From Magnaporthiopsis rhizophila (taxonomy: Eukaryota > Ascomycota > Sordariomycetes > Magnaporthales > Magnaporthaceae): a stretch of 64,000 nucleotides of DNA. The stretch spans positions 62,001-126,000 of the forward strand of contig PYSS01000047.1 in NCBI GenBank assembly GCA_003049465.1, written 5' to 3'. The notes below the pieces were generated by a model. That model searched no databases and was not told the origin of the DNA. It saw nothing but the letters and a program-made list of their open reading frames with translations. Position numbers and translations under genes: made by a program. Shown here one piece after another: positions 32,893-44,332 of this stretch. Numbering within the stretch: the stretch's first letter is position 1; each line of letters starts with the position of its first letter.

Positions 32893-34579
32893 TGCAAGGT
32901 GCTGCTGTCGGAGAAGCAAGGGGTCATCCTATCATGTTGAAATTTGATGTTCATTTGTTTTCTCCTCGCTCTGCAACTCTATTTTGATTAAGACGGCTGA
33001 CTCTATGTATCGATGCAGTCGGACTTGCCGTCTACGTCATGTGATGGTTCGATCAAATACTACAAAGTTCCCTGTACCTGCCTGACATATATGAAAAGAT
33101 ATCGATGGTGTTCAGTGCCTGGTCCTAAGAAGATCTCACGAATCAGGGCCACGGCTTGGCGGCAGCCCCAGCCACAGCCACAGCCACAGCACTGCCTAGA
33201 TGAAAGGGAGATTTTGTCACGAGCCAGGAGAGGACACGACTCGAAGCGCGTCGAGCCCCCACCGCATAAGTCCAGTCAGTCCATCCAGTCTTTTTTGGCA
33301 GCTCGATGACAGCTCCGGGTTCCTGGCCAGCATTACTCGCGCCAATGGCTGAGTGACCTAGCAAGAAAAAAAATATCGGGTAATTACACCTAGGTGGTAG
33401 CCAACCGCCGGCAGGGACCGTAGCACCGCCACATCTGGAAGAGTTCCATTTTGTGGAGGCGAGCGATCTCTTGAGAAAGAGCAACATGGCGAATCGGACT
33501 CGCTTGTGACCGAGTGATGATAATCCAATGGAGGGGGTTCGTTGCAACCGGGCCTTTTGCATAAAAGGACACGCCCAATGAAATCACACGCCGGAACCTT
33601 TGCCCGCCCCTTGCAAGGTTCCAGTGGCGAGGCCGTCGATTATCAAGACATCCAGTCGCCAGCAATTCATATTATTGGCCAGCTCAGTCCCCGCCGCCCA
33701 GTCCTCACGCGTTTCAATATTCCAATCATAACCCGAATCCTGTCCTAACTCGAACCCCAGCAACTGGTAATTAGGAGTTTAAAAGATTTTCCTGCGTCCG
33801 GCGGTTCGAACGGTACATAATACATATTCGTAGTCTCTTTAGTCAGTGGGCAATTGCGGGTCGAAAAGTGCGAGCTAGATGGTTGGCACGCGAGATGTGT
33901 GGAGCGACAGGGGAATGAGTCTCAACTAATTGAAGTCGGGTTGTAAGGGGAGGCGACCGTCGACGTCGACGAAGGAGTGAATGGAAGCGGAAAATAGAAA
34001 AGCAAAAAAGAGTTAAGCTATAAAGTTCGAGTCGGGTTACAAAAAGAATCGGACGAGGGGGGCAGTGCCACCCTTTTCGGACAAAAGCCAGCTAGGACAG
34101 ATGCGGAAGTCATCTCGCAGTCGCGACCTATTTTTTGCAAGGCCGCCATCGCCCCTTGCGTGAGATCGGATAGGATTGTGGCGGGCTGATGTTTTGAACG
34201 AGGGAGGAGGCGGGCGGGTCGTCGCGTGTTTCGGAACCACTTCCCGGTGGGAGGGGCGGGCGAGCGGGCTGGTGGAGGGCTAAGCTGAACTGGGGAGGTG
34301 AACATGATCTCTCTCTCTCTGCCAAGGGCGAAAGCAAAAAAAAAAAGTTCGCGAGTTCAGTCCTTTTGGTGGAGGGGGCGGCACAGCATCCCATGGAACT
34401 GCCGAGATGGTGTCCTGCTCGAGGTCTGCCAAAAAGAAGCAAGTGCGGATCCTGAAACTTGAGGCTCCACGAGGGCAAGTGAATCAACCAAAAAGAGAGG
34501 TGGGACTGGGCGGGCGGGCGGAAGACGACGGGGTCTTGGCTAGCATCAGTTGATGGAGTCCAAGGTTTTTTACTTAAAT

Positions 34580-34619
<40 letters not shown>

Positions 34620-34774
34620 GGGGGGGGGGGTTTGGGGNNNNNNNNNNNNNNNNNNNNNNNNNNNNNNNNNNNNNNNNNNNNNNNNNNNNNNNNNNNNNNN
34701 NNNNNNNNNNNNNNNNNNNNNNNNNNNNNNNNNNNNNNNNNNNNNNNNNNNNNNNNNNNNNNNNNNNATATATA

Positions 34775-34809
<35 letters not shown>

Positions 34810-37800
34810 AAGGCGTGCGGGAGGGGATGGTTTACGGGAGGGTGGTAAACATGAGACCGGGAGGGAGGGAGGGAAGACCCGGAGAGGAGCCTTAGCACGG
34901 CGGCGGCGGAAGATAATAGAACACAGTGCCAATACAATCTCTGGAGGGCCGCCGCCGAAGCGCCGGAGAGCGGGTGAATGAGGTCCCGGCAGGTTACCGC
35001 GGCTGGCGGCCGTGCATGGCATGATGGTTTGAGGTGGCCAGGCAACTTTCGGAGAGTTTTTGATATCGCTCCCTGACGTGATTCGGCATGGCGCCTACCT
35101 AGGCTCGATCGATCTAGGGGAGATGGATTTGGCCCAAACTAGCAGTTGGAGGTGTCGATCGTGGGAGGATGATCCGGATCACCGCACCGAACTGCAGGCA
35201 TGTTTGCGTGATACTTGGCGGCTGTAGACCAGTTTACTAAAATGGGAAAAGAAAGAAAAAAAGGCCGCATCAAAGGCCTCGGTCGACAAACGAGGCACTG
35301 CGGCCGTTGGCAATCGAACTCCCGACGGCAAGCTCGATTGAGTGCCAGGTTCCTGTCAGTATCCTGCTGCTGACGAATGGTTTCTCATGTTGTCTGTGCT
35401 TTTCGTGAGAGCTCGGATCAAGGAAGGGAGCTTTACAACTGGACGCCACCACATGGCAGGCTGCCGTCCCACCCCTCCAGTTGGTCGTGGCTCCTCATTT
35501 CAGCTGGTCGTAAGTATACAGTCACCACAAGCGGGTGTGTGGGGTACTTGGCCGTTCGGTTGTTGCCCTGCTGGATGTAAAAAAGACCGGCTGATTTTGC
35601 CGCCGAATTCTTCGTCTCATAGTCTAGCTCAAAGAAAAGAAAAAGAGAAAAAAAAAAAACAATAGGGCCGACTGCTACTCTGGAGAGGCAAACAACGTCA
35701 AAATAGCCTAGTGTACCACCAACGGCAAAAACATACGAGGTAGTAGTGGAAAGCCGCCTGCAGTCGCAGGTCCTGGAAGGTATTTCCAAACTCCGGCTAG
35801 CGGCCAACGGTGGCGGCACACTGAGCAATTAACCGGAAACGGCAGCGGCAACCGTGCTGGCTGCCGCATGGTACCTATGTGACCAGTCATCGTCACAAGC
35901 ATCGCAAACCTCTCCCCACTTGAACCTCGGGTGTCTGGGCAGTCAGCCTGCCATGGTTCAGGCTTCGAATTCCATGTTTGTTTTTGTCGCCCTTGTCGAG
36001 CCTCTCGGAGCCCGCTTCCTTTCCTGGAATGGACCCGTTGTCCTGCCGAAGGGGTTGCGGAGCCGGAAAGAGTTGGGCCAGAAGGAAAAAAAAAAAAAAA
36101 AAAAAAAGTATATGCAAATCATCATCATCACAGGATAGAGCATATGTTTGTGACCGGAACCATCCTTTCTTTTGCTTTCTCCAGCCCGGCAGCGTTGCGA
36201 CCCCATAATGAAAAGAGAATCAATCTTCTGCCCAGTTGAATCGGTTTTTCCTTCCCGCCGTGCCGGTCGTCGCGCCAAAAAGTTCTCGGTGGAGCGATCC
36301 CGCATGAACAGGCAAGTGAGTGACAAGGGGGATCGGTGGGTCGTCCGCAGAAAGCCAAGGCCACCCACGACCTGCGGCTCCAGTTGGGTCACGACCTCAA
36401 ATGATCTGCCCTGGCCAGCCATTGGTCGTCCCTCCCCCCTTTCGTCTGTGTGGTCGGCCATCACCGAACGGAAATGTGACTTCCCCCTCAGTTCCGACAC
36501 ACAGACAAAACACACAGACAAAATGCGGCGCAAAAAAAGCAACCTGCAGTTTGTGACGAAGGGTGACATGTTCGTATCTGCATAGTGTATGCATACGCTG
36601 CCAGCGTATATGCCCGTAGCCGGTTAGGGATTTTGCCTGCGCGGGGTGAGCGTGCCTTTGCCGGCTGGACCCTGGCCATCCTTTTCCTAGTTTTCATATC
36701 AATGTCGGCGTTACATCGGCCTTCTTTACACTTTTGTGCCTGGCTGGCTATCAGCTCTGGTTTTTATGGTTGTAAGTGGCGAGAGAAAAAAAAAAAGCAA
36801 AAAGCCCTGGCTAGATGAGTTTGCTGATTCCAGGGGACAGTAAATAGACTGAGGTATCCCGTGTTTCTACAGGCCCATGGTGTGATGGTGTGTTTTAAAA
36901 GTCTTGGAGGGGGAAAGGGGCGTGCAAGAAAGAGAGTGGTTGGGGTCTAGACCTGCCGTTGATAGGTCATGTATTTGACATCAAGATAAAAAAAAAAAAA
37001 AAAAAACCGCGTGGTGGAAATGTGGGTGGGCTTCAACTCTCACTGGGGCGGCGGAGCCCCTTACCAACCAAACCTTGGTCCCTCAAGTCATCCTCGGTAC
37101 CCAGACAGGGGCACCCAGAACCCCGGGATCGGATCTTGGCCTATGCAGTTAGTTGGCTGGATCGTGAGAAAAAAAAGAAAAAAAAAAGAATCGGAAGCAA
37201 CAAGGCGAACATGCAGGCGAACATGCAGGCGAGCAAGGACAAAAAAAAAACCCTGGTTCTCCCCTTCGCCTACTTGTTCCACTTCTGGCATGGGAATCAT
37301 GTCGTCTACCGGGGGGTGAGATTTCGCTTTCCTTCAGTCCGGCCTTTCCCCGGCCCTCCTCCTCCTCCTCCTCCTTCCTGCCGGAAGCAGCCCGTCTTCT
37401 TTTTCTTTTTTACTTCTTCTTCTGCCGTCATTTTGTTTATTTTGCTTTTTTGTCCTTATTCACGGGCTATTATCGCCATGCGAGTACCTGCATACCTACG
37501 TGTTCTATAGAATACCCACGTTCAGGGCGTTTAATAATAAAGCACGTAATCGACCTCGACCCTTCCCCCTCCCTCCTTCTCCTAGTTGCCGCTCCATCCC
37601 ATTCTATTCTGCCCAGCCACCCCCAGCGTTTCTGAGGCCCCCTCCCCTCCGGGCATATGTATAGCAAATGACCTTTTCATAAGGCGTTCCCGACTCATAC
37701 GGTCCCCTTTTTGTCATCTCTTTTTTGTTTATTTTTGTTTCCCTTTCCCCTCCCACTTCCACTTCCTATTCTCACCACGGCCCTCGAGTGGACCTTCCAT

Positions 37801-37871
37801 CGTTTACTATCCATCACAAAGAGTTGCCTCGCGAACCGAGACCGAACCAGAGTGCGCTCTCCGACGGGACG
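32893..37871. other. Gene-poor region of about 5 kb containing assembly gap
   Basis: No protein or RNA gene is supported on either strand. The region is marked by homopolymer runs: A28 then G19 at 34584-34630, A runs near 34780-34808, 36087-36109, 36988-37005 and 37170-37190, and short CAGCCA repeats near 33173-33190. The right part lies upstream of the CFEM receptor and becomes pyrimidine-rich after 37330, as in fungal promoters. The open frames here are short and of unlike composition. Confidence 0.5.
34638..34767. other. Assembly gap (130 N)
   Basis: A run of 130 N flanked on the left by A28-G19-TTTGGGG and on the right by (AT)n and a long A-run. The true sequence and length are unknown. 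Confidence 0.99.
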
Positions 37872-39725
37872 ATGAGGTCTCTCCTCACCGCAGCAACATC
37901 GTTGCTGCTACTTTCGGCCGTTGTGCCGGCGGCCGCCCAAGACCACACAAACTCGACGGCACCGACGACGCCGTCATCTCCATTAGCCGCGCTCCCGGCA
38001 TGTGCGGTACGTCTTGGATCAGACGAGTGTTGGTGGTGGTGGTGGTTATAATTGTGGTGGATGGATGGATATATGCATGATCCGAGGATGGTCTCGCTGA
38101 CGAGCCGCATCTATCGACAATAAACAGGCAGCATGTTTAAAAACAGCAGTAGCCCAGTCCCCATGCGCGCCCACAGACCAGGCGTGCATATGCACAAACG
38201 AAAAGCTGCAGGCGCAGGCGACGGTCTGCATCACCGGCTCCTGCCCCATCAAGCAGACCCTCTTCGTGGCCAACATCACGGCGACGACGTGCGGGTTTCC
38301 CGTGCGCGACCGCCGGGACCAGCTCAGCGCCTTGGCCATCACGCTCGGCACGCTGTCGGGCGTCTTCGTCGCCCTCCGCGTCGCCGCGCGCCTCCTCATC
38401 ATCGGCGGGCCCATGGGCGCCGATGACTGGTGTGTCGTGGCCGCCTTGCTCGTGGGCATCCCCGACTCCGTCATGATCGTGCACGGCGCCATCGGGAGCG
38501 GGCTCGGGCTCGACGTGTGGACAGTGCCGCCCAGCAATATCACCGACTTTGGTCGCTGGTTCTTCATCATTGAGATCTTCTACTTCACCCTCGTCTCCAT
38601 GACAAAGATGGCGCTCCTCCTCTTCTACCTCCGCATCTTTCCCGCAAGGGGCATCCGACGCCTGCTCTGGGGTACCGTGGCCTTCAACGCCGTCTTCGGT
38701 CTCGCCTCTGTGCTGGTCGGCGTCTTGCAGTGCAGGCCTGTGCGCTTCTTCTGGGAGAAGTGGGACGGGGAGCACACAGGCACCTGCCTCGACCTCAACG
38801 CCATCGCCTGGGGCAATGCTGCCGTCAGCATCGCTCTTGATTTTTGGATGCTGGCGCTGCCGCTGTCGCAGCTGAGGCACTTGAAGCTTCATTGGAAGAA
38901 GAAGATTGGCGTTGGCCTAATGTTCGGCGTGGGCACATTGTAAGTCCTGCCCCTTGAAATCATTTGGTTGGTTGGTTGGTTGGTTGGTAGGTATGAACAA
39001 GAAGTCCCTCAACTGACAGATTTCGGCAAAATAGTGTCACCGTGGTTAGTATCCTGCGGCTGCAGTCCATGGTCGAGTTCGCCAGCACAATCAACCCTAC
39101 CTGGGACCACTGGGACCTTACCAAGTGGTCCACCATTGAGATCAACGTCGCCATCATGTGCGCCTGCCTCCCTTCGCTGCGTCTACTGCTGGTGCGAATG
39201 TTCCCGCTCCTGCACGGCACCACGGCCCGGTACGGATCCAAGCCCGATTACAAAGAGCCGAGCAGGGGCGTCTCACGGCCCGCGACGGCCGCTGGTCTTG
39301 TGGCCGACGCGATGGAGCTGGGGAACACTAGCCCTGACAGCGGTGTTAAGAAGGAGTACAAGCACGGCCGGCAGCCGTCTCAAGGAGCGACGCGGGAGCT
39401 CGGGGTCCAGTCGACGGTCGACAGGGGTTCGCTCGACGACGACGTGGCGACGGTTAAAGGAGGCATTACCTACTCGCGGTCGTATGAGGTGTCGTACGGA
39501 GAGCAGGACGAGGAGAGCTTCGTTGGGGCGGGTTCGGAGGGCAGGCCCGGGACTGATAGGAGTGAGTCTCGGGAGAGGGAGCGTGAAAGGCGAGGGGAGG
39601 GCGAGAGAGGAGGCGGCGGTGGAGCAGGTGCTCACGGCTACCACCGCCGCTTCCACACCAGCTCTTCGAGCAAGTCCAGTCTCCAGTCGCCACCGGTCGA
39701 AAAGATACCAGAAAATGTTATATGA
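37872..39725 (+). CDS. CFEM-domain PTH11-like seven-helix receptor
   Basis: Plasma-membrane receptor of the fungal PTH11 class, which senses host or surface cues. Exons are 37872-38006, 38128-38939 and 39035-39725 (545 residues). I chose acceptor 38127 over 38157 because it adds the second of the eight CFEM cysteines. A signal peptide (LLTAATSLLLLSAVVPAAA) is followed by the CFEM domain with PACAAAC, SPCAPTDQACICT, VCITGSC and TTC; the Asp in PTDQ is the usual haem-contact position. Seven membrane segments follow, with a QCRPVRFFWEKWDG loop typical of the family. The C-terminal tail is long, polar and Ser/Arg/Glu-rich. The second intron contains a (TTGG)5 repeat. Confidence 0.9.
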
Positions 39726-40312
39726 GCTTGTAAGCATTTATATAGCATGGCGGATTAAAGAACGGGAATGTCCAAAAAAGAAAAAGTAAGAGAAGAAAGG
39801 GAGAGTATTTATGATATCCCAGGTTCCCGAGCGCTTCTGAGCTGGCCCCGAGGGTCAGGTCCGTGCTTGTGCTGTGCCCGAGGTCTTTGATAGGCGCGCG
39901 CTTATACCGCGCTAAAACAAGAGCGGAGACGGGCGGGTGAGAAGACGATGGTTATCCCCTTGAACAAGCAGGATAGGCTTCGTGAATGTGGGTGTGAGGC
40001 TATGCTGTAGGTAGGTGTATAAAGAAGTTGGCCAGGCCGTAGGGGTGACAGCTGGATCAGGCATCCTTCACTGAGACCTTGTCGGCGCACGTTGCACCGA
40101 AGGGCCCTATGATGGACCGATGGCTCACCAAGAGCGACTCATTCGACGGGAACAGTCTTGATTTGATAACGCATTAGCGCGCCAGCCGACGCTCGGGTAT
40201 CATCAGCTTTCGGGTCCGATGCCATTTACCCCTCCTGGACCAGTCCATATCTTCCCGGCCTACGGGCTGCTGCTTTCGCGCCTGCAAAAATGGACTCATG
40301 CTTGGTTGGGTA
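39726..40312. other. Convergent intergenic spacer
   Basis: 3' flanks of the CFEM receptor gene (plus) and clpP (minus). Nothing else is recognised. Confidence 0.5.
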
Positions 40313-41254
40313 TTAGTCCGACTTGGCGTCGTCTTTCCCTCCAGGCGTGACCTTCCCATCCCCACCGCTACTACTGCTATCCGAGCTGGAGTCGGCCCTG
40401 CGGGACAGGACGTGATCGACGATGCCGAGCTCGACGGCCTCTTGAGACGTGAGGTACTTGTCGCGCTCCATCATGTCCTGGATTTCTTCAGGGCTGAACC
40501 GCTCGCGGTCTGCGGCGGCGTTGAGATGGCGGCGCACGATCTCGTTGACCTGGGACCGGATGCGAGTGATCTGACTGGCGTAGATGAGGATGTCAGAGGC
40601 CTGGCCGCTGGTGGCGCCCAGGGGCTGGTGGACCATGATCTGGCTGTGCGGCAGGGCGTAGCGCTTGCCCTTCTCGCCGCCCAGCAGCAGGATGGCGCCC
40701 ATGGAGGCGGCCAGGCCGACGCAGACGGTGTGGACTGGCGACGAGATGTACGACATGGTATCGTAGATGGCCAGGCCCGACGACACCTGGCCGCCGGGGC
40801 TGTTTATGTACATGGTGATGGGCTTGTGCGGCGCGTCCGACTCGAGCCAGAGGAGCTGCGCCACCACGGCCGCCGAGGTGCTGTCGTCAACCCCGCCGTT
40901 CAGGCAGATGATGCGCTCCTGCAGGAGCTTGGAGAATATGTCGGCTGTGGCGGTCGTGATACGAGGTCAGCTACCACGAGCGAGCCACGCGACGGGCACG
41001 AGGAGGATGGGTCGGTCACGAACATGTTCGCCAGCCTCCTGCCTGCAACCAGAAAGTAAGTCATGGGCCGGAACAGGGGTGAGCACAGTACTCACAGTCA
41101 CCTCTGTGATGAAAGGGATGGGCGCGCCTCCATGTGGCGGCAGGTCCGAGAGCCATCTCCAGCTGTGGCAGGCGAAGCCGGCGCCCAGTCTCCGTGCTCC
41201 AATTGACGCTGTACTTTTCCCTGCTGCCGCCCGAAGTAAACTCGGTAGGCTCAT
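40313..41254 (-). CDS. clpP: Mitochondrial ATP-dependent protease subunit ClpP
   Basis: Serine peptidase forming the barrel of the mitochondrial ClpXP protease. Minus-strand exons are 41254-41096, 41042-41024 and 40944-40313 (269 residues, in phase). The middle exon is only 19 nt and encodes AGGWRT plus one base; without it the conserved AGGWR...DIFSKLLQERII block cannot be built. The presequence is basic (MSLPSLLRAAAGKS). Catalytic residues lie in GLAASMGAILL (Ser), QIMVHQPLG (His) and in or just after MERDKYLTSQEA (Asp). The tail is rich in Ser, Asp and Gly. The start codon is 317 bp from that of the divergent Pet20-like gene. Confidence 0.93.
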
Positions 41255-41571
41255 ATTCCGTATGAGTTGCCGCTGTGATTGCACGGTCTCGTATGCCGCG
41301 CTGCTCACCAATGTGCCAAGGAAATATAGGACAATCTAAGGGAGGAGAGAGAGGAAGTGCGCGACGTAGCGACGTTGGAAGCTTTGGAGCTGATGTGGGG
41401 CGGTTGCAGCTCGCAGCCGCTATCGATTAAGCCCGCTGGGGATCCCCGCCCACCTATCGAAGCAATTTGAGTCGCCAATGTCATTTTTGTCGAACCTCTC
41501 CCGAATCAACTCGCTGTTTCACCCAGCCTTTAACCAGAGCCAGGATCCCGCGATATCCCAATGAGCCGGCA
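41255..41571. promoter_or_regulatory. Shared divergent promoter, clpP / Pet20-like
   Basis: 317 bp between the start codons of two nuclear genes for mitochondrial proteins. No named binding motif is evident. Confidence 0.4.
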
Positions 41572-43073
41572 ATGAAGGCTACAGCATGTCTGCGCACTGT
41601 CGGCAGCGCGGGCAGCTTCCAAGGCGCCGGCAAGCGCCTCTTCTCCTCCCAGCAGCGGGCCTGGCCCTCCAGCCATGATCTCCCACCAAAGAGGCCGCCT
41701 GGGGAGGACGCCGAGACCGACCGGTTCATCTCGGAGATGGGGCGCATGGAGCTGCGGCCGCGCATAGACGCCGAAAGCAAGACCATCGCCACTCCGAGCG
41801 GCGCCCTGCCGATTTCCCCGCTCATGGACGAGCGCCGCCTGAAGGCGCAGAGAGAGCGCAGGCTTCCTAAGCCCGCCCCCGACAGGTTACGAAACGGGAC
41901 CTTTGAAAGGCGGCTCGAGAACAACCCATATGGTCAGTGCCTCCCTGGCCCGCGCCTGCCCCTTGTGGAATTAACCCGGCGACTGACATGCGGCCGCCCC
42001 GCAAAGCCACGGCCCTGGGCACTCCCATACGTATGGACACGGCAACAAACACGCTTCTGCCCAGGTTTTTCCTGCAAGACTTCTACTTCATAAACCATCC
42101 CGAAACGGACGCCCCATGGTTTGCACCAACCTCGCTATTCGAGGCTAGCGAGCAACCTACAGAGGAACTTGCTGCCAGCGAACAGCCCATAGAGGATCAT
42201 AATGTCAGCGAGCAGTCTACAAGAGAGCATGATGCCAGCGAGGGACCCACAGAGGAACATAATGCTGGCGGGCAGCGTGCAGAGGAGCATAATGCCAATG
42301 AGCGGCCCACAAAAGAGCACGATGCCAGCGAGCAGCCTACAAGGAATTATGATTCCATACACGAGGCCACAGCCGCGTCAGACGGGGAGGCGGACGGGGC
42401 GGAACCATTGGCAGCGCCGGCACAGGCCCGCGCCAAGGAGCCCCCCAGGGGGCCCTCCAAGGAACCTCGCCCCGCAACGGCGGGCGCCTACGCCATGTGC
42501 CGGCGCGACCTGTTCGCGGCGCTTGCCGGTGGCGTAGGGGTGCCTACGGACCTCAGGCAGTACCGGAACAGGCACGTCAAGATGGCTAATTTTGCGCGCC
42601 AGACCCGTGCCGTCTGGCGCGCCGACATGGACGAGCTCGTGTGCGGTCTCATGCGTGCGCGCGTGCTGAGGAGCCTTCAGTACTTGGCCACGTTTTGCGA
42701 AGACCCGTTCGAGCCCAGAGATTACATCGTACGGTGCAAGGCCGAACGTCTCGAGGAGGAGGACTGGGGCAAGCACGAGTTTCGCGGGTGCGTCTTGTGG
42801 CTTGGCGGTAGTGTCGGTGACCCGGCGAGCAACCCGCCACCGCCGAAGGAGTTCGAGGTCGTCACGGCTTCAGGGGTCAGGCGCAACACGGCGTTGCCTG
42901 TGCATGATCTGAACAGGCTGCTGGGGCCTGAAGCGGTCCAAACGCTCCGAACGGAGTCTGAGGTCTTCAAGCAAGGGGTCTTTTTCATGCTGGCGCGGCC
43001 GAGGACGAAGCAATTACAGATGTGGCTGTGGAAACTCCAGGGCTATCTCGCCGAGTACCCAGACTACAGGTAA
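41572..43073 (+). CDS. Mitochondrial protein, Pet20-like
   Basis: Exons are 41572-41932 and 42007-43073, joined in phase 1 to give 475 residues. The N-terminus is basic and Ser-rich (LRTVGSAGSFQGAGKRLFSS), a likely matrix presequence. The conserved block runs through KTIATPSGALPISPLMDERR, RRLENNPYATALGTP and NTLLPRFFLQDFYFI. This resembles fungal proteins of the Pet20/Sue1 type, linked in yeast to respiratory growth and cytochrome c turnover; the assignment is from memory of the motif and is tentative. A seven-copy 10-residue repeat (ASEQPTEEHD type) follows, then a conserved C-terminal domain (YRNRHVKMANFARQTR and onward). The splice was placed to restore the NPYA-x-AL-x-TP motif. Confidence 0.55.
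42144..42353. repeat. 30-bp coding minisatellite, seven units
   Basis: Seven tandem 30-bp units encode decapeptides of the type ASEQPTEEHD, each slightly different (ASEQPIEDHN, VSEQSTREHD, ASEGPTEEHN and so on). The divergence between units indicates that the array is not very recent. It stays in frame. Confidence 0.9.
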
Positions 43074-44332
43074 AGTTAGCGGGTTAGATACGTCAAGGCC
43101 CATACCTAATCTAAAACCCGCGAATGCTACAATAATACAGCCCGGGGACGCTCAGACAAGCAATTCATATCCTATTCCTGTAATTGGGTGTATTCTTGCA
43201 TTCAGCCTTGCCAGGGCGCACATTCTCGAGGTAAAAGCCTGCAACCCGCACAGCCTGTTTAATCGAAAAAATAAGTCCTGAAAATAAACAGAAATTACAA
43301 GACAATAAAAGGGAGAAGATGTAGGAAGTAGAAAAGAAACAAACCTATAAGGATGGTTTCCAATCAATGTTGTTGGTAGTTTGCAGGTTCTTTTTATTTG
43401 GCCGAGTGGTTCCACCACAGAGAAGCGCCTCGAAAATGCGAGAAAAAAAAAATTGGGAGAGAACAAAGAGCCGCAGGCATTGAGGCGGAGCTGTTCTCCG
43501 GACTTCCACAAGAATCTAGCAGTGAATGGAATGGATCGGTCCCTTGTTTGCGTGCCCCAGATTTTGGCGCCGCCAACAGCTTTCTCAGGCACCAGGGTGG
43601 GAGCTGCCTCCAGACCCCTGCAAACGAAAGCTTCCCCCCCAGCTCAGCCAATCAGAGGCCGCCGTCGTTGCTACGGGGGCGGGCACTTGCGGGCGCAGAT
43701 TCTAGACTGATAGAATCCGATAGAATCGAGGGGTGCTTTTTTGCAGACATTTTTCTACCCGTCATGCAGCCCGTTCTGCCTTCTCTGCACAAATTTTCTT
43801 CTTCTCTCTCTCCATCTCCGAATCACCATCTTCTTTTCTCCTGCGAACTATCACGAGTTTTCCTTGCCCTTTGATACCCTCTCTCCGTGACCAGTTCAGG
43901 TAGGATTTTCCACTTACACACCCTGTCCTACCCTTCCCCGCCCCCTCCTCGCTCTTTCCTTCACACCGCGATCCACGGCCGGGCAACAAGCAAGGGTTGT
44001 CAGCCTTGCGTACCCGCCCTTCTTCGAGTTTGGAGGGGAATCTTCCATTCGATTCCACGTCCAAGCGCAGCCCTTCCTCTAGGCTGCTCCCTCGACCGCA
44101 TTCACCCCACCATAAAATAAATCATTGCCCTCTCCTCCCGTTCATCTCCAATAGTCCCAACCCATCTCCAAACTACACGCATCACTCACCTGCCTTTCTC
44201 ACTCTCACTGGCGCCTCACCTTGTCCGCCATCCAGACGGAGCTAGATCACAAACAAATCACCTCTACCGTCGGGACCTCAGCATCTAACGTCGCCTCAGA
44301 TTCTAGACGCGGCAGCACCACATCCCGCCACG
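43074..44332. promoter_or_regulatory. hsp90 upstream region
   Basis: About 1.26 kb between the Pet20-like gene and hsp90. The last 500 bp are strongly pyrimidine-rich, as in leaders of highly expressed fungal genes. At 43700-43730 there are a TTC and two GAA cores 10 bp apart (TAGAATCCGA, TAGAATCGAG), which could be a gapped heat-shock element. A GTAGGA at about 43901 could be a donor for a leader intron. No gene is seen. Confidence 0.4.

Noticed and set aside
34584..34630. A28-G19 homopolymer as a biological element
   Set aside because: It abuts an N gap and has the look of an assembly or sequencing artefact.
35270..35350. tRNA-like T-loop (GTTCGAT on the minus strand)
   Set aside because: No pairing T stem, anticodon arm or acceptor stem could be built around it.
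38128..38157. Acceptor at 38157 in the CFEM receptor gene
   Set aside because: It would drop the second CFEM cysteine; the acceptor at 38127 keeps frame and gives the complete eight-cysteine pattern.
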